Shown: positions 16,956-29,300, numbered from the stretch's first letter. The stretch: 64,000 nucleotides of DNA from Undibacterium sp. CCC3.4 (GCF_034347425.1 NZ_CP133779.1:4522699-4586698), one strand, 5' to 3'. The notes: generated by a model from the sequence alone, not told the origin. Numbers and translations: made by a program.

Positions 16956-19900
16956 TTACGTTGAGAAATGATCGACCAGCGCCAAGCCAGCATCGGCAGA
17001 ACCACGGTCCTGCTGTTCGACTCGCTGTACGAACTGCGTCAGCAACTGGTCGAACTGAACGTTGTGGGTTAAGAACGGATAGTGGCCGGAACCGCTCAAA
17101 TCGATCAGCGTCGAGCCAGGCAACTGCTCGTGCATGGTGTGCGAATGCAGAGGGCGGATCACTGTGTCGAGATCGCCAAACAGGAATTGCACCGGCGTCT
17201 GCAACTGGCGTACCCAGTCCAGTGTCGACAAGGTGGTCATCTCGTTCAGATAGCGCATCGCCACCAGAGGATTGGCGCACTGGCTGCCAATCAGCAAATT
17301 ACCCATACGCTCGGTGTTCAGACGCAACGGATCGGCTTCCCCCCACTGCGCGGCGACCATTTCGAAGTCGATCTTGAGCGAGCCGGAGACCACCTTAATC
17401 ATCTGCATGATTTCATCGATTGACAGGTTGTCGCCGGCAACCGGCGGCAAGTCGAGAGCGTCGTAGAAGCCGCCAACCATGGTTAGCGAGGCTACCTGCT
17501 GCGGATAGAAGCGTGCGATGTAACTGGCTGCGATCGAACCGAAGCAGGACGACACCAGATGCACTGGCTGGTCCGTCAGTAGCACCTTCAGCACTTCGGA
17601 GAAGACGCGCGACACGCCTGCTGTGGTCGACTCGCGGATACCCTTGCTCAGGCCGTAACCTGGCGCATGGATCACGATCAGGCGGTAATGCGCGCGCAGC
17701 GACTGGATCTGCTTGAGCCAGACCGGAATGGTCAAAGCGACCGCCGGCATGAACAGCAGCGGTGTGCCCTGGCCGGTGACGAACACCTCGACCTGTGGGC
17801 AGGACGGCACGTCGAACAGCAGATGCTGTAGGTCGTCCGGCGACGCACTGCACAGGTCGGCGCTGTCTGGTGCGTCGGCGGTTGCCACCGCCAGCTTGCC
17901 GTCGCGGTACAGGTCGCCGTACGAGAACAGGAAATCCTCAATGTCGACGCCAGCTACGGTGCGCAGCAGCTTGGCGCCGGGATATCGCTGGGTAGCAACT
18001 GGCGGTTTTGGCGGTGCGGTTACCACAGCCGACGAGTGCTCTACAGCAACAGTGGCGGCCGTCGTGGACCCATCGCTGACTTTGCCGCCTAATAACTGAA
18101 CCGCCTGCTCGACATGGTTGGCGATCAGGTACTCGGCCACTTCGCGTACCGACTGATAGTTCAGGAACAAGGTGGCAGGTAGAGTGCCAGCCAGCTCTTC
18201 CAAGGCTCGGTGCAGGTTGACCACAATCAGCGAATCGACACCAAAATCGCTCAGATCGGCATCGATGTCGATTTTCTCACGTGCAATCATCAGTGTATCG
18301 GCAACGATCACGCGCACGCTCTGTGCCACCGCGTCGAGCGTCAGTGCTGCATCCACGTGCGCTACTTTGCTGTTTTGTGCAATCTGTTCGATCACCTGCT
18401 CGGCCTGAGGGCTAACGGCGACTTGCGGCAGCGGCAGCGGCACCGTCGGCCTGACGGCTACGGCAGTTTCGAGTATGGCTGGCTGCGGTAACTTGACGCC
18501 CATCCGCTGCAGCACGACATCGCTGACATTCAGAGCCATCGCTTGGCCGAGGTTAGCGGCGACGATGCGGGTGATCGCCTCGCCGCCCTGTTCCGCTTTT
18601 AGGGGGAAGATGCCCTTGGCGCGCAGCAGTTCTGGATCGCCGCGGTCATTACCCTCCCAGAAGCCCCAGTTGACAACATGCACCGGCCAGTCGGTTTCCT
18701 GGCGCAGATGCAGCGCGAAGGCGTCCTGGAAGTTGCATGCGACCGTGTAGGCACCCCAGCCCTTGTTGCCGACAAAGGTTTCGCCCGACGAGAAGAACAT
18801 CAGAAAGTCCAATGCGCGACCGCGCAGTGCGCGGTACAGGGTATGTGAGCCGACCGTCTTGGCCTGCAGCGCGTCAACGAATTCGCTGTCGGTCAGCGTC
18901 GCCAGACGACCACCGGCAAAGGTCATGGCCGAGTGGAACACGGCACGGATCGGTCCCAGCTCCGTTTCTGCCTTCTGGATTGCCTTCGACAGTTTCTTGT
19001 CGTCGGAGATATCGGCAGGGTAGTAGCGCACCCGCGCCGCATCGTCCGACACCGTCGCCAGCTTGGCTGCAATCTCGTCGTCGGACGGACGGCGGCCGAT
19101 CCAGGCGATGTTGGCGCCACAGGCGCTGGCCAGGTACTGGCTAATGCGTACACCGACGTTGCCAGCGCCGCCGATGATCAGGTAGACACCAATGTCCTGC
19201 AGCACCGGTTGAGTTGCCGCAGGCAGTGCCAACGGCAGTAGGTTGCGGCGAAACGCTTTGCCACCGCGCAGCGCCAGTTGCTGGTTGTCGATGGCACCGC
19301 TGACGACGCGATCAAGGTCGGCCAGCAGCGCCGGTGTCATCTCATGGCTGCCTTCAGCCAAGGCTATGTCGAGCAGCTGCGTGCTGACGTGCGACAGCTC
19401 GTTCGGCAGGGCCTTGGCGAAGCCGACCAGGCCGGCCGTGAATGGCTGGATGATGTCGTCCGTTTCAACTTGGAACACCGCATTTGTGACGATGCGTAAG
19501 GCCCACTGGCGGCGAGCCTGGTTGCCCTTCTCAATCGCCTGCACCAGACGCAACAGCATCGTCACGCTGCCCGTTTGCAGGTCGCGGAAGTCCTTGCTGG
19601 TGCGTGGATGCCACTGGCTCAGATTCACTCCGCCCAAGAAGTACACGGACCCCACCTGACCGATATGCTCGATGCAGGCCGGCAGCGCCTGCGCGTCGGC
19701 CGGACCGACGCTCCAGGACTGCGCCGACAAAACTGCGGTCTTGACGTCCAGCACGATCTCATAGACATTGGAGCCTAGGCGCGCCTTGAGGGCGGTGGCC
19801 ACGAAGCCAGCCGCCGCCGGGTAGACCAGCAGCGTCGCGCCTTCCGGTGTCGATGCCGGCATTGCCAGCGGAGCCAACTCGTCGGCCGGCACCACCTGCC

Positions 19901-22900
19901 ACTGCGGGCGGTAGAACATGCGATCGAACACCGGCTCGCTAATCTGCGCGCGCATGCCCTGCAAGGTCAGGCAGATGCTGCCTTGTGCATTGAGCATATC
20001 GACTGCGAACGTACCTTTCCCACTCGGGCGCAGGAACAGATAGCCGTCGGTCGTAGGCACGTCGACTAGGCGCAACTGCTCAGCGCGGAACTGCACGCAA
20101 TCACCGATGCCGTCTTGCAGATGGGCTGCGGCGATCAGCTCGATCGCCGCGCTGACCAGCAGCGCGGCCATTTCCCACGGTTGTTGTACAGCGCCGGTCA
20201 CGGTGTAACGGGCCAGCGCAAAATCGTCACCGCAGCCCAGCTCGCTTAGCGAGCAGCTGTCGGCACCGGTGCCTTTCACGCTCAAGCCAGGCAGTTTGTG
20301 CCGGCAGTTGCGATACCAGTGCGCCACGTCGGTGATGGCCGATACCGGGCCATTGCCGCCGCTGGCGGGCCGCAGCTCGGCGCAGGCCAGTTCGGCGTTC
20401 TCGGCGCCGCTTAGTTGCGCCACCGGACCCTGCGCCGTGGTGCCGATCGTCATCGCCAACTGCTGCGGCGCTGCGCCGGTGGCGCGATGCTGCCAGCGCA
20501 GGTCAGCCAGCGTCCGCACTCCCTGGAAGTAGTCGGCTGCGGCGCCCAGCAGTGCCAGCGCACGGCCAGCGCGCAAACTGCTTGCGAGCTGCTCGCCTTC
20601 TTGTGGGTCCAGATCGGCCGCCGTCAGCGGCAGCTCGAAGGTTAGCGCGCCGCCCATGCTGCGCTGCGGATTAAGGCAGGAGTCGAGCGTCGGACTTGCC
20701 TGACTGGCGATGGCGACGGTGTGTGCGGCCGCAGCGGCAATGGCCGGCGCGGTCGGAACCCAGCAGCGTTCCTTGGCAAATGGATACAGCGGCAGGTCGA
20801 TCCGACGCAGGCCCAGCCCGCGATAACCGTCCACCCAGGGTACTGTAGCGCCCTGGCACCACAGGCGTCCCAGCTTGCTCCAGCGGCGGCCTTGCACCAG
20901 CATGCGCAGGAACTCGCGGTCCTGTTCCCCGTCGGCCTGGACTCGGTCGCGGTTGTACTTCGGACTGGTCCAGCAGGCATCAATGCTGTCGTCACCGGCT
21001 AGGAAGCGTTCCAGCTTGCTGCGCAAAATGTCGAAGGAATCGGCTTCCAGAGCAAGACGGCGCGACAGCGCTTCGCGACCTACCTGCAGGGTGTAGGCAA
21101 TGCGCTCAAAGCGCTCTGCGTCCGAGGCAGAGCTATCGAGCGTGGCCGCGCTGCCGCTGCGAACCCGTGCGCTCAGTTGGCCGACATTGGCTGACTGCAG
21201 TACCTCGTCAGCAGCCAGTGCGCAGTCGAAGGCTTGGTTTAAACGTTGCGCCAGCCTGTCCGCCGCAGCGGTGTCCACCGCTAGGTCGTCCCAATTGTCG
21301 TCGGTGTCCAGCAACTGCGCCGACACGCCGAGCGCATCAGCCATTACCGCCATCACCTCGGCGGCACGTTGCGCCGCGTCGACCGCGCGAGCAGCCTTGA
21401 CTGGTGCAGCGACCGGTTCGAATGATGCCAGGAACTGGCGCACCACGGCGTGCATCTGTTCATGGTTCTTGGCGGAGAAGACGAATAGCTGTTTCACTTC
21501 CGGCTCGCGCGCCGACGGCGCGGCCGATGCGACATATTCTTCCAAGATGACGTGGCCATTGGCACCGCCTGCGCCGAACGAGCTGACGCCGGCACGGCGC
21601 GGAACGCGGATGTCTCGACCGTCCTGCCGCAGCGTCATCTGATTCCATGGTGCCAGCGTGCGCTGCACAACGAACGGCGTCTTGGCGAAATCAATGTTCG
21701 AGTTCAGTACCTCGGAATGGATCGACGGCACCAGCTGGCGGTGACGCATCTGCAGCAGCACCTTGGCAATGCCGGCAAAGCCAGCGGCCGATTCCAGGTG
21801 ACCGATGTTCGACTTGATTGAACCGAGCGCGCAGAAGCCCAATTCATCGGTGTGTTCGCTAAAGGCCTGGGTTAGCGCACGTACTTCGATCGGATCGCCT
21901 AGCGCGGTGCCGGTGCCGTGGCCTTCCATGTAGCTAATGGTGCGCGGATCGATGCCGGCAGTGTGCAGCGCCTCCCGGATCAACGCGGTCTGTAGTTTTG
22001 GATTCGGCACGGTATAGGCATTGGCCTTGCCGCCGTGATTGATGGCGGTACCGCGAATGATGCCGTAGATGCGGTCGCCGTCGCGTTCGGCCGCACTCAG
22101 TGGTTTGAGCAGCAGCGCGCCAACGCCGTCGCCCGGCACATAGCCATCGCCGCCCTCGCCGTAACTGCGGCACAAACCCTCGGTCGAGGCAAAGCCGGTT
22201 TTGCTGAGGAATAAATATTTGTTTGGATGGACGGTGATGTTGACGCCACCGGCGATGGCCAGCTCGGTCTCGCCGCGTTTCAGGCTCTCGCAGGCCAGAT
22301 GCACCGTGGTCAGCGACGACGAGCACATCGTGTCCAGTCCGATGCTCGGGCCGATGAAGTTGAAGTAGTACGACACCCGATTGGCGATCGAGCTGTAGGA
22401 AGAGCCGGCGTTGGCAGTATCGGTGCCATACAACTGATACTGACCCCACATCGCGCCGGCATAAACGCCGATCTTCTTGCCCGACAGCTGCTCGCGCGCA
22501 TAGCCGGCATCTTCGATCGTATGGTAGACCGTTTGCAGGAACAGGCGCTCCTGCGGATCGAGCGACTGCGCCTCGAGGTTGGAAATGTTGAAGAACAGCG
22601 GATCGAACTTGTCGATGTCGTTCATGAAGCCGCCCCAGCGCGTATAGGACTTGCCTTCCACGCCCTTCTCAGTGGTCCAATATTGGCACCAGTTCCACAA
22701 TGTCTCTGGCACTTCGGAGATGCAGTTGCGGCCTTCAACCAGATTGCCCCACAACTGCTCCATGTTGTCGGCCATTGGGAAGCGCCCGCTCATACCGATG
22801 ATGGCGATATAGTCCTCCTGCACGGGCGCGGCGACGCGAGCGACGGCACCAACCGGTACGGCGGCAGACGGTGGTGGCGCGACCGACGAGGCCGTCACCG

Positions 22901-23252
22901 GCCATTGCAGAGCCATTGCTGGCGTGGCACTTGCAGGGGGAGCCAACTCAGCCTGCGTCGTTACCGGTGCGCTCGTCGTCGTGGTCTGCGGATATTCCTG
23001 GGCTAGGTAGGCAGACAGTTCGCCTATGCTCTGGAACTCGAAAAACAACGTCTTGGCCAGCTCTCCAAAAGTTTCTTCTAGGCGGCGTGTGATAGCGACC
23101 ACCATTACCGACTCAATCCCGTATTCCTCGAATGCGGTATCGCTTCTGAGCATTTTTTCATCAAGCTTGGTCTCCAATGCGATTGCCTGCCCGACCAGAT
23201 GCTCTATCTTTTTTTGCCACGTGGCGCTAATGCTTGCATCACCGATTGCCAT
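16956..23252 (-). CDS. Trans-AT PKS: ACP-KS-(DH-like)-KR-ACP-TE
   Basis: 2098 residues. Order: ACP with phosphopantetheine Ser48 (GIESVMVV), completing the module split from the upstream protein; KS about 147-570 with Cys310 (DTMCSSSL), HGTGT and NIGHLES; a carrier-like segment without a usable serine at about 624-696; a linker ending LYPFAKERCW; a dehydratase-like region about 860-1105 in which I cannot find HxxxGxxxxP, so it is probably inactive; KR with GGAGNVG near 1354 and Tyr in GAYTVACNF near 1500; ACP with Ser1674 (GVDSLIVV); and a terminal alpha/beta hydrolase TE about 1770-2080. The TE nucleophile motif is SSCFGS with Cys1903 in place of Ser; the acid is probably in FGDLDT and the base in SGHYPF. 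No AT is present. The last module should leave a beta-hydroxy group before release. It follows the upstream PKS by 62 bases. Confidence 0.93.
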   Translation of the reverse strand: MAIGDASISATWQKKIEHLVGQAIALETKLDEKMLRSDTAFEEYGIESVMVVAITRRLEETFGELAKTLFFEFQSIGELSAYLAQEYPQTTTTSAPVTTQAELAPPASATPAMALQWPVTASSVAPPPSAAVPVGAVARVAAPVQEDYIAIIGMSGRFPMADNMEQLWGNLVEGRNCISEVPETLWNWCQYWTTEKGVEGKSYTRWGGFMNDIDKFDPLFFNISNLEAQSLDPQERLFLQTVYHTIEDAGYAREQLSGKKIGVYAGAMWGQYQLYGTDTANAGSSYSSIANRVSYYFNFIGPSIGLDTMCSSSLTTVHLACESLKRGETELAIAGGVNITVHPNKYLFLSKTGFASTEGLCRSYGEGGDGYVPGDGVGALLLKPLSAAERDGDRIYGIIRGTAINHGGKANAYTVPNPKLQTALIREALHTAGIDPRTISYMEGHGTGTALGDPIEVRALTQAFSEHTDELGFCALGSIKSNIGHLESAAGFAGIAKVLLQMRHRQLVPSIHSEVLNSNIDFAKTPFVVQRTLAPWNQMTLRQDGRDIRVPRRAGVSSFGAGGANGHVILEEYVASAAPSAREPEVKQLFVFSAKNHEQMHAVVRQFLASFEPVAAPVKAARAVDAAQRAAEVMAVMADALGVSAQLLDTDDNWDDLAVDTAAADRLAQRLNQAFDCALAADEVLQSANVGQLSARVRSGSAATLDSSASDAERFERIAYTLQVGREALSRRLALEADSFDILRSKLERFLAGDDSIDACWTSPKYNRDRVQADGEQDREFLRMLVQGRRWSKLGRLWCQGATVPWVDGYRGLGLRRIDLPLYPFAKERCWVPTAPAIAAAAAHTVAIASQASPTLDSCLNPQRSMGGALTFELPLTAADLDPQEGEQLASSLRAGRALALLGAAADYFQGVRTLADLRWQHRATGAAPQQLAMTIGTTAQGPVAQLSGAENAELACAELRPASGGNGPVSAITDVAHWYRNCRHKLPGLSVKGTGADSCSLSELGCGDDFALARYTVTGAVQQPWEMAALLVSAAIELIAAAHLQDGIGDCVQFRAEQLRLVDVPTTDGYLFLRPSGKGTFAVDMLNAQGSICLTLQGMRAQISEPVFDRMFYRPQWQVVPADELAPLAMPASTPEGATLLVYPAAAGFVATALKARLGSNVYEIVLDVKTAVLSAQSWSVGPADAQALPACIEHIGQVGSVYFLGGVNLSQWHPRTSKDFRDLQTGSVTMLLRLVQAIEKGNQARRQWALRIVTNAVFQVETDDIIQPFTAGLVGFAKALPNELSHVSTQLLDIALAEGSHEMTPALLADLDRVVSGAIDNQQLALRGGKAFRRNLLPLALPAATQPVLQDIGVYLIIGGAGNVGVRISQYLASACGANIAWIGRRPSDDEIAAKLATVSDDAARVRYYPADISDDKKLSKAIQKAETELGPIRAVFHSAMTFAGGRLATLTDSEFVDALQAKTVGSHTLYRALRGRALDFLMFFSSGETFVGNKGWGAYTVACNFQDAFALHLRQETDWPVHVVNWGFWEGNDRGDPELLRAKGIFPLKAEQGGEAITRIVAANLGQAMALNVSDVVLQRMGVKLPQPAILETAVAVRPTVPLPLPQVAVSPQAEQVIEQIAQNSKVAHVDAALTLDAVAQSVRVIVADTLMIAREKIDIDADLSDFGVDSLIVVNLHRALEELAGTLPATLFLNYQSVREVAEYLIANHVEQAVQLLGGKVSDGSTTAATVAVEHSSAVVTAPPKPPVATQRYPGAKLLRTVAGVDIEDFLFSYGDLYRDGKLAVATADAPDSADLCSASPDDLQHLLFDVPSCPQVEVFVTGQGTPLLFMPAVALTIPVWLKQIQSLRAHYRLIVIHAPGYGLSKGIRESTTAGVSRVFSEVLKVLLTDQPVHLVSSCFGSIAASYIARFYPQQVASLTMVGGFYDALDLPPVAGDNLSIDEIMQMIKVVSGSLKIDFEMVAAQWGEADPLRLNTERMGNLLIGSQCANPLVAMRYLNEMTTLSTLDWVRQLQTPVQFLFGDLDTVIRPLHSHTMHEQLPGSTLIDLSGSGHYPFLTHNVQFDQLLTQFVQRVEQQDRGSADAGLALVDHFST

Positions 23253-23314
23253 ACCATCCCTTGTTCATCAAAGTTGCCCGCGTTGTGCAGGCGCTACTGC
23301 GCGTTTTCAGCGCT

Positions 23315-26300
23315 TCAGGTTGCCGGATTACCCAGCAGTGCGCGATCAATCTTTTGCTTGTCCCCTACCGCTAGGGCGACGTTTTCGTGCTCACCGCCAA
23401 GAATGGCGAACAGGCACTGCATCGCCGCATCGGTTCCCAGTTCTTCCATGCCGTACAACTGCCTGATGTAGTCGCGCTCTTTGTCATCCATGCGCATGCC
23501 GCCATCGCGCCACAACGGCCAGCTAACTGCGCAACTGAGCCCGCTGCGCTGGCGTTCCCTCGCCATCTGATTCCTCGCTTGCGTAACGCCATTCAGGAAG
23601 GCGTTGGCGTACACGTAGTCGGTCTGCCCAACCGGCCCCAGATACGACGCCAGCGACGAAAACGACACAAAGTAGTCGAGCGGTTCAGCGCGGGTGGCGT
23701 AGTCCAACACCACCGCGCCAGTGACCTTGGCGTCGAGCGCGGCGCGTTTGTTGGCGCTGTCCTTGCTCAGCAGCAGACTGTCGGTGCGTGCTCCGGCAGC
23801 ATGGATCACTGCACGCAGCGGCCCCCATTCGGCACGGATCTGTTCCAGCGCGCGCCCGACTTGGGCGATGTCGGTCACGTCCGCCTGGAAATAACAGCAA
23901 TCGGGGTGATCAGCCAAGCCGCCGACTCGCATCTGTTGTAGCGCAGCGTCGGGCGCGGCGCGTCCCAGCAGCGCCACGCGACAGCCGCGCGACAGCAGGA
24001 AGCTAGCGACCAGCCGCCCAATGCCGCCAGCCCCGCCGCTGACCAGCACCACGCTTCCGTTCGGCAGTGCCGCGCCGAACGCGCCCGTTGCGCTGATCGG
24101 TTCCAGTGTCTCGGCCGACATCTCCCCGCTGTCTGGACGGTAACGATAGTTCACGGGACGGCCAACGCCACCCTGATGTATGCCGATGAGCAAGTCTGCA
24201 AGCTGAGCCAAGTCCACAATGGAACCATCAGGCACCTCGACCGCGCAAAAGCGGATCTTGGGCGACTCGCTGCTGATGGCGCGGCCATACGCGCCCAGAG
24301 CCTGCACCGCCGAAGCCGAGAACGAACCGCCACGTGCACTGGTCAGTGCGATCACCGTCAGCGGCTGCCGCAGGCGTAGCCGCATTGCCGACCGGGCTAG
24401 TGCGAATGCTTCATCGAACGGCTGATAGAGCGTGTCATTGGCTTTGCACGCTGGATCACGGCTATCCTGCGCAGCGTTCCATTGGCGGTAATCGAGCACA
24501 ATCAAATCGGGCGCCGGGCCGGCTGCGATCAGCAAACGATCCCAGTCGCTTTCTTTGCACGGATCTAAACTGCATGCGGCCGGGCCATCTACACCGTAGA
24601 CTGGTGCCCGGCGCGCGACGATCCAGTGCGACGGCGCCGCCGTCGGCTGAGCGGTGCCGCCATCTAACACGCCATGCACCAGCAGGCAGCGCAATGACGC
24701 TGACGTTGCCGCCGACGTGGCAGCGAGCCGACGCCATTGCGGTGCATAGTGGTGCGTTACCTCTGCCTGGAGAGTCGGCACGATGATGGACGGTGCCGAC
24801 CGCGACGCTACCGGCATGGGCAAGTTGAGTACCTTGCCGGCGCAGGCTTCGATCCAGCCGATCTGGCGCCCATTGCCGTCGAACAGGCGGGCGTTGTAGA
24901 TCGGCAAGCGTGCCGGAGTGCAGCTAGGCGAAACCTGTACTTGCAGATGAACCATCGCTTGCGACGGGCAGTCGGCGACCAATTGCAGGCGCTTGATGTG
25001 AAACGGCACGCTCGGTCCGCTACCGGGCCGGGCCAGCTTGTTATGCAGCGCGATCGCCTGCAAGGCACCGTCGAGTATCAGTAGACTACGCGCGGCGTTA
25101 TCATTAGCTCGCATATCACACCGCAACTGCGCCAAGCCGGCATCAACGCTGAACCAGAGCTGCTGTACGGTACGGTACAGTGCGCCCAGCTGAATACCGC
25201 TGCCTTGAAACAGTGCATAGCACTCGGACGGGGACAAGCAACTGGCATTGGCTGGCGACAGCTGGCGCAAGTCGATCACGTCGGCGACGAACGGCTGTGA
25301 TGGTGCCAGCAAATCGATGCTGCAATACTCGACGCGTTTGCCGTCACTGTCGCTAACAAAACTGCAACGTGTGCCGCCTTGGCGGCCAGCGCCAAATTCC
25401 ATTCGCAGGCTGCGCTTGCCGTCGGTAAGCACGAACGGCTGCATCCAGACGATGTCACTGAAGCCGACCACGCCATACGCACCAGCCTGTGTTGCTTTGC
25501 TATGGTCGCGCAGCAGCGCCAGGTAGGCGGCGGCAGGCAACACACCCTGCCCGGCAATCACATGCTCGCTCAGGATCGCATCGACTGCGTTCAGTTCAAT
25601 ATCATCGCCGGTACGATTCGCCACAGGCAGCACTACCTGGACAGCGGCCATGCTTGCCGCGCTTGCTGGCATGGTCGGCAACCAGTAACGCGTGCGGGTG
25701 AAGCAGTAGGTCGGCAATGCAATGCGGCGCGCTTTGCCAACCTCGCCGACTGGTAATAGGGGCCAAGCGATGTCGCCTTGCTGGGCCCAGCGCTGTGCCA
25801 GCACATCGACTATCTCTGCCGCCTGAGTCGAGGCGGCTCCGACATCTCTTGCAAGCGCCGCCTTGCCCACGCGCATAGGCGCGCTTTTCACTGACCCTCG
25901 CCAGCCGCCAGCCGACACCGTGCCCGACTGAACGTAGGCACGCAAGGCGGCCAGCAGTTGTGGCAGCGAAGCGGCACACAGTAGCAGCCGCTCCTGCATG
26001 CTGTCGCGCGCGGTCTGCAGTGTGTAGGCGACGTCGCCTAAGCGTAGCGTATGGGCCGGCGCGACGGTGATGAAGTCGGCTAGCGAGGATGCCATCTGCA
26101 CCAGTTGCGCTTCGCTTTGCGCCGACAGCGGGAACAGCCAGCTTGCGCCGTCCTCGTCTGCATCGGAAGATGCCCCGGCAGAGGCTGCAGCAGGCAGATA
26201 CTGTTCCACCACCACGTGCGCATTGACGCCACCAAAGCCGAAGGAGCTGACGCCCGCCACTCGAGGCAGCTCGACGCCATGGGGATCGCGCTGATTACTC

Positions 26301-29300
26301 CAACGCACAGCTTCCCGCACTATATAAAATGGGCTACCGTCCAGTTCGATGTTCGGATTAATCTGCTCCAGATGCAACGTTGCAGGCAAAACACCGTGCT
26401 TGACGCTCATCACAGCTTTCAGCAACCCGGCAATTCCGGCCGCCGACTCAAGGTGGCCGACGTTCGGCTTCACCGACGACAGCGCGACCGTGCCCGAGGC
26501 CACCGGCGGCTGGCCAGCTGCGTTGCGCAATGTATCGAAAGTTTCCTTCAGCGCTTCAATCTCGATCGGATCGCCTAGCGCGGTGCCTGTGCCGTGCGCT
26601 TCGATATAACCCAAGCGGCCGCAATCGATGCCAGCGACACGGATCGCCTGGCTGATCACCTGCACCTGTGCATGGGGGTTCGGTGCGCTAAGCGCGGTGG
26701 CGCGGCCGCCGTGGTTGATTGCCGAGCCGCGGATCACGCTGTGGATCGGATCGCCGTCACGCAATGCGTCGGCCAGCGGTTTGAGCAATACCAGCCCGAC
26801 TCCCTCGCCGCGTGCATAGCCGTCGGCGCGGGAGTCGAACGTTTTGCAGCGGCCGTCGGCAGCCAGCATGCCGATCTTGTTCAGGCACACGTGCGGCACC
26901 GGATCGATCATGATGTTGATGACGCCGGCAATGGCTAGCGAGCAGTCGCCCGCTAGCAAGGCGCGCACGGCGTTGTGGACCGCCACTAGGGAACTGGAAC
27001 AGGCGGTATCGACGACCTCGCTCGGGCCATGCCAGTCGAACAAATAGCTGATGCGGTTCGCCAGAATGGTGCGGGACACACCCGACAACGTGAAGCGGTC
27101 GATCTCGCGCCCCGGCTGAAGCGACAAGGCGGCGTATTCATCGCCGGTGGCACCGATGTAGACCCCGACCGGGATGCCGCGCAAGGCACTGGGGCGCTGG
27201 CCTGCATTTTCCAGACAGGCCCAGACCGATTCCAGCAGCATGCGCTGGCGCGGATCCATCAATTCTGCCTCGCGTGGCGAAATCGCAAAGAACGCCGCAT
27301 CGAACGAGGACACATCCGTCATGAACGCGGCCCTGTGCACATTGGTAAAGTTGCCGGGGCCGTGAGGATCGCCGTCGACCATGCGCCAATCCCAGCGGTC
27401 CTGCGGAATATCCGAGGTGCAATCGTTGCCTTGCTGCAGGTTGGCCCAGAATGCGTCCAAGTCCGACGCCTGCGGCATCACTCCGGCCATGCCGATAATG
27501 GCGATCGCTCCATCCGGAATGGTACTTGTACCGAACGCTTGCGCAGCGGGCGACGCCGTCACCTGCGCGTCGGCATGCGCAACGGCCACAGGCACCGACA
27601 CAGCTGCCACGGGTACCGATGGCGCCGCAGCCGGCACCGCCACGCTGGCGACCGGCAACAGCACAGCGGCAAGATACTCCGCGTGCTGCTGCATCAAGTA
27701 GTCTAGTATTTCCGCCACGCTGACATAGCGGAAGAACAATGCCGGATTCAGCGCGATGCTCAGCTCGTTGGCCAGTTTCGCCGCCAGCATGGTGTAGTGG
27801 AGCGAATTGAACCCGAGGTATCCCAGGTTGTCGTCCAGCTTCACGTCCGCCAGTTCGGTGCCGAACACCTCAGCCACACCATTGCACAACCAGGTGCCTA
27901 GCCGCGTTGCCAGTTGCTGATGATCGAACGCGGTTACGCTTACGCCGGCCACGTACGTGACGGACGCGAGCGCCGAATCGGCGCCGCCGTCCAGTAGGCT
28001 GGCCAGCTCATCCTGCGCCAGCTTCTTGCGATCGACCTTGCCGTTCGTCGTGATCGGCAAGGCCGGCAGCACGAACACCTGGGACGGCACCATGTACGCC
28101 GACAGCCGGGATTTAAGTTGCTGCCACATGGCTTCATTGCGCATTTCACCGGTTTGACCAGCATCCGCGCTGGCGGCGAAACCGACCAAGCGACGGCCGC
28201 CATGGTCTTCGCGCACAACCACGACGGCACGCATCAGACCGCAGGCTTCCAGTGCCGCTTCCACTTCGCCCAGTTCAATCCGATATCCGCGCAGCTTGAC
28301 CTGCTGGTCGATCCGGCCGAGGAATTCGATATTGCCATCGGTAAAGAAACGGGCGCGGTCGCCGGTGCGGTACATGATGGCGCCAGGCGTTTCGTGCAGC
28401 GGATCACGAATGAAACTACACGCCGTCAGTTCAGGCTCATTGATATAGCCATCACTCAGGCACTCACCCCCAATGAACAGGTCGCCGGTCTCGCCCACGC
28501 CCAGTGGTGCCAGATGTTCATCAAGCACGTAATAGCGGGCATTCTGGATCGGCCGGCCGTAAGGAATGCTGCGCCAGTTCGGATCAATTTTCTGTACCGG
28601 GAAGTAGTTGGACCAGACCGTCGCTTCGGTGGCGCCGCCAAGGCTGATCACTTGCGCTTGCGGCGCGTGCGCTCGCATCGCATCCGGCATCGCAAGCGGA
28701 ATCCAGTCACCGCTCAGGAACACCAAACGCAACCGCTCAACGCTAACCTTAGTGCGGCCAGTGCCGCCCTCTAGAAAGGGCAATATCATCTGCAGGTAGG
28801 CCGGTGCCGAGTTCCAGAAAGTGATCGGCTCGGTGCTAAGGTATTGCGCCACCGCGAGCGCATTGCTGCGTTCCGCATCACCAACAATACGGATGCTGCC
28901 GCCATAGGACAGCAGACCAAAGATGTCGAAAATGGCCAGGTCAAAGCTAAGCGGATTGACGAACAGCACGCGGTCTTCCGGCGTAAAGTTGAATTCGCGC
29001 GCAGCCCATTCGATCAGGTTGATCACCGGGCGATGCCGCACCACTACGCCTTTGGGCGTGCCGGTGCTGCCGCTGGTGAAAATGATGTAGGCTCGGTCTT
29101 CCGGTTGCACCACTTGCTGGGGCTGGAATTGTGACGCCTGTTGCTCGATCTGCGCCGCCTCCGCATCGAGTAGTATCACCTTTCTGACCAAGTCGGTATG
29201 GCGGCCGTAATGCTCGCAGGTCGAGACAACATAACCCGTCTGCGCTTGATCCAGCACGCGAGTAAGGCGCTGCAACGGATCGTCGACGTTGAGGGGAATG

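Noticed and set aside
15980..17377. A 465-codon open frame on the plus strand opposite the HpaB and PKS genes
   Set aside because: It lies fully antisense to two genes with clear protein motifs, has no recognisable domain and is explained by high G+C and codon bias.
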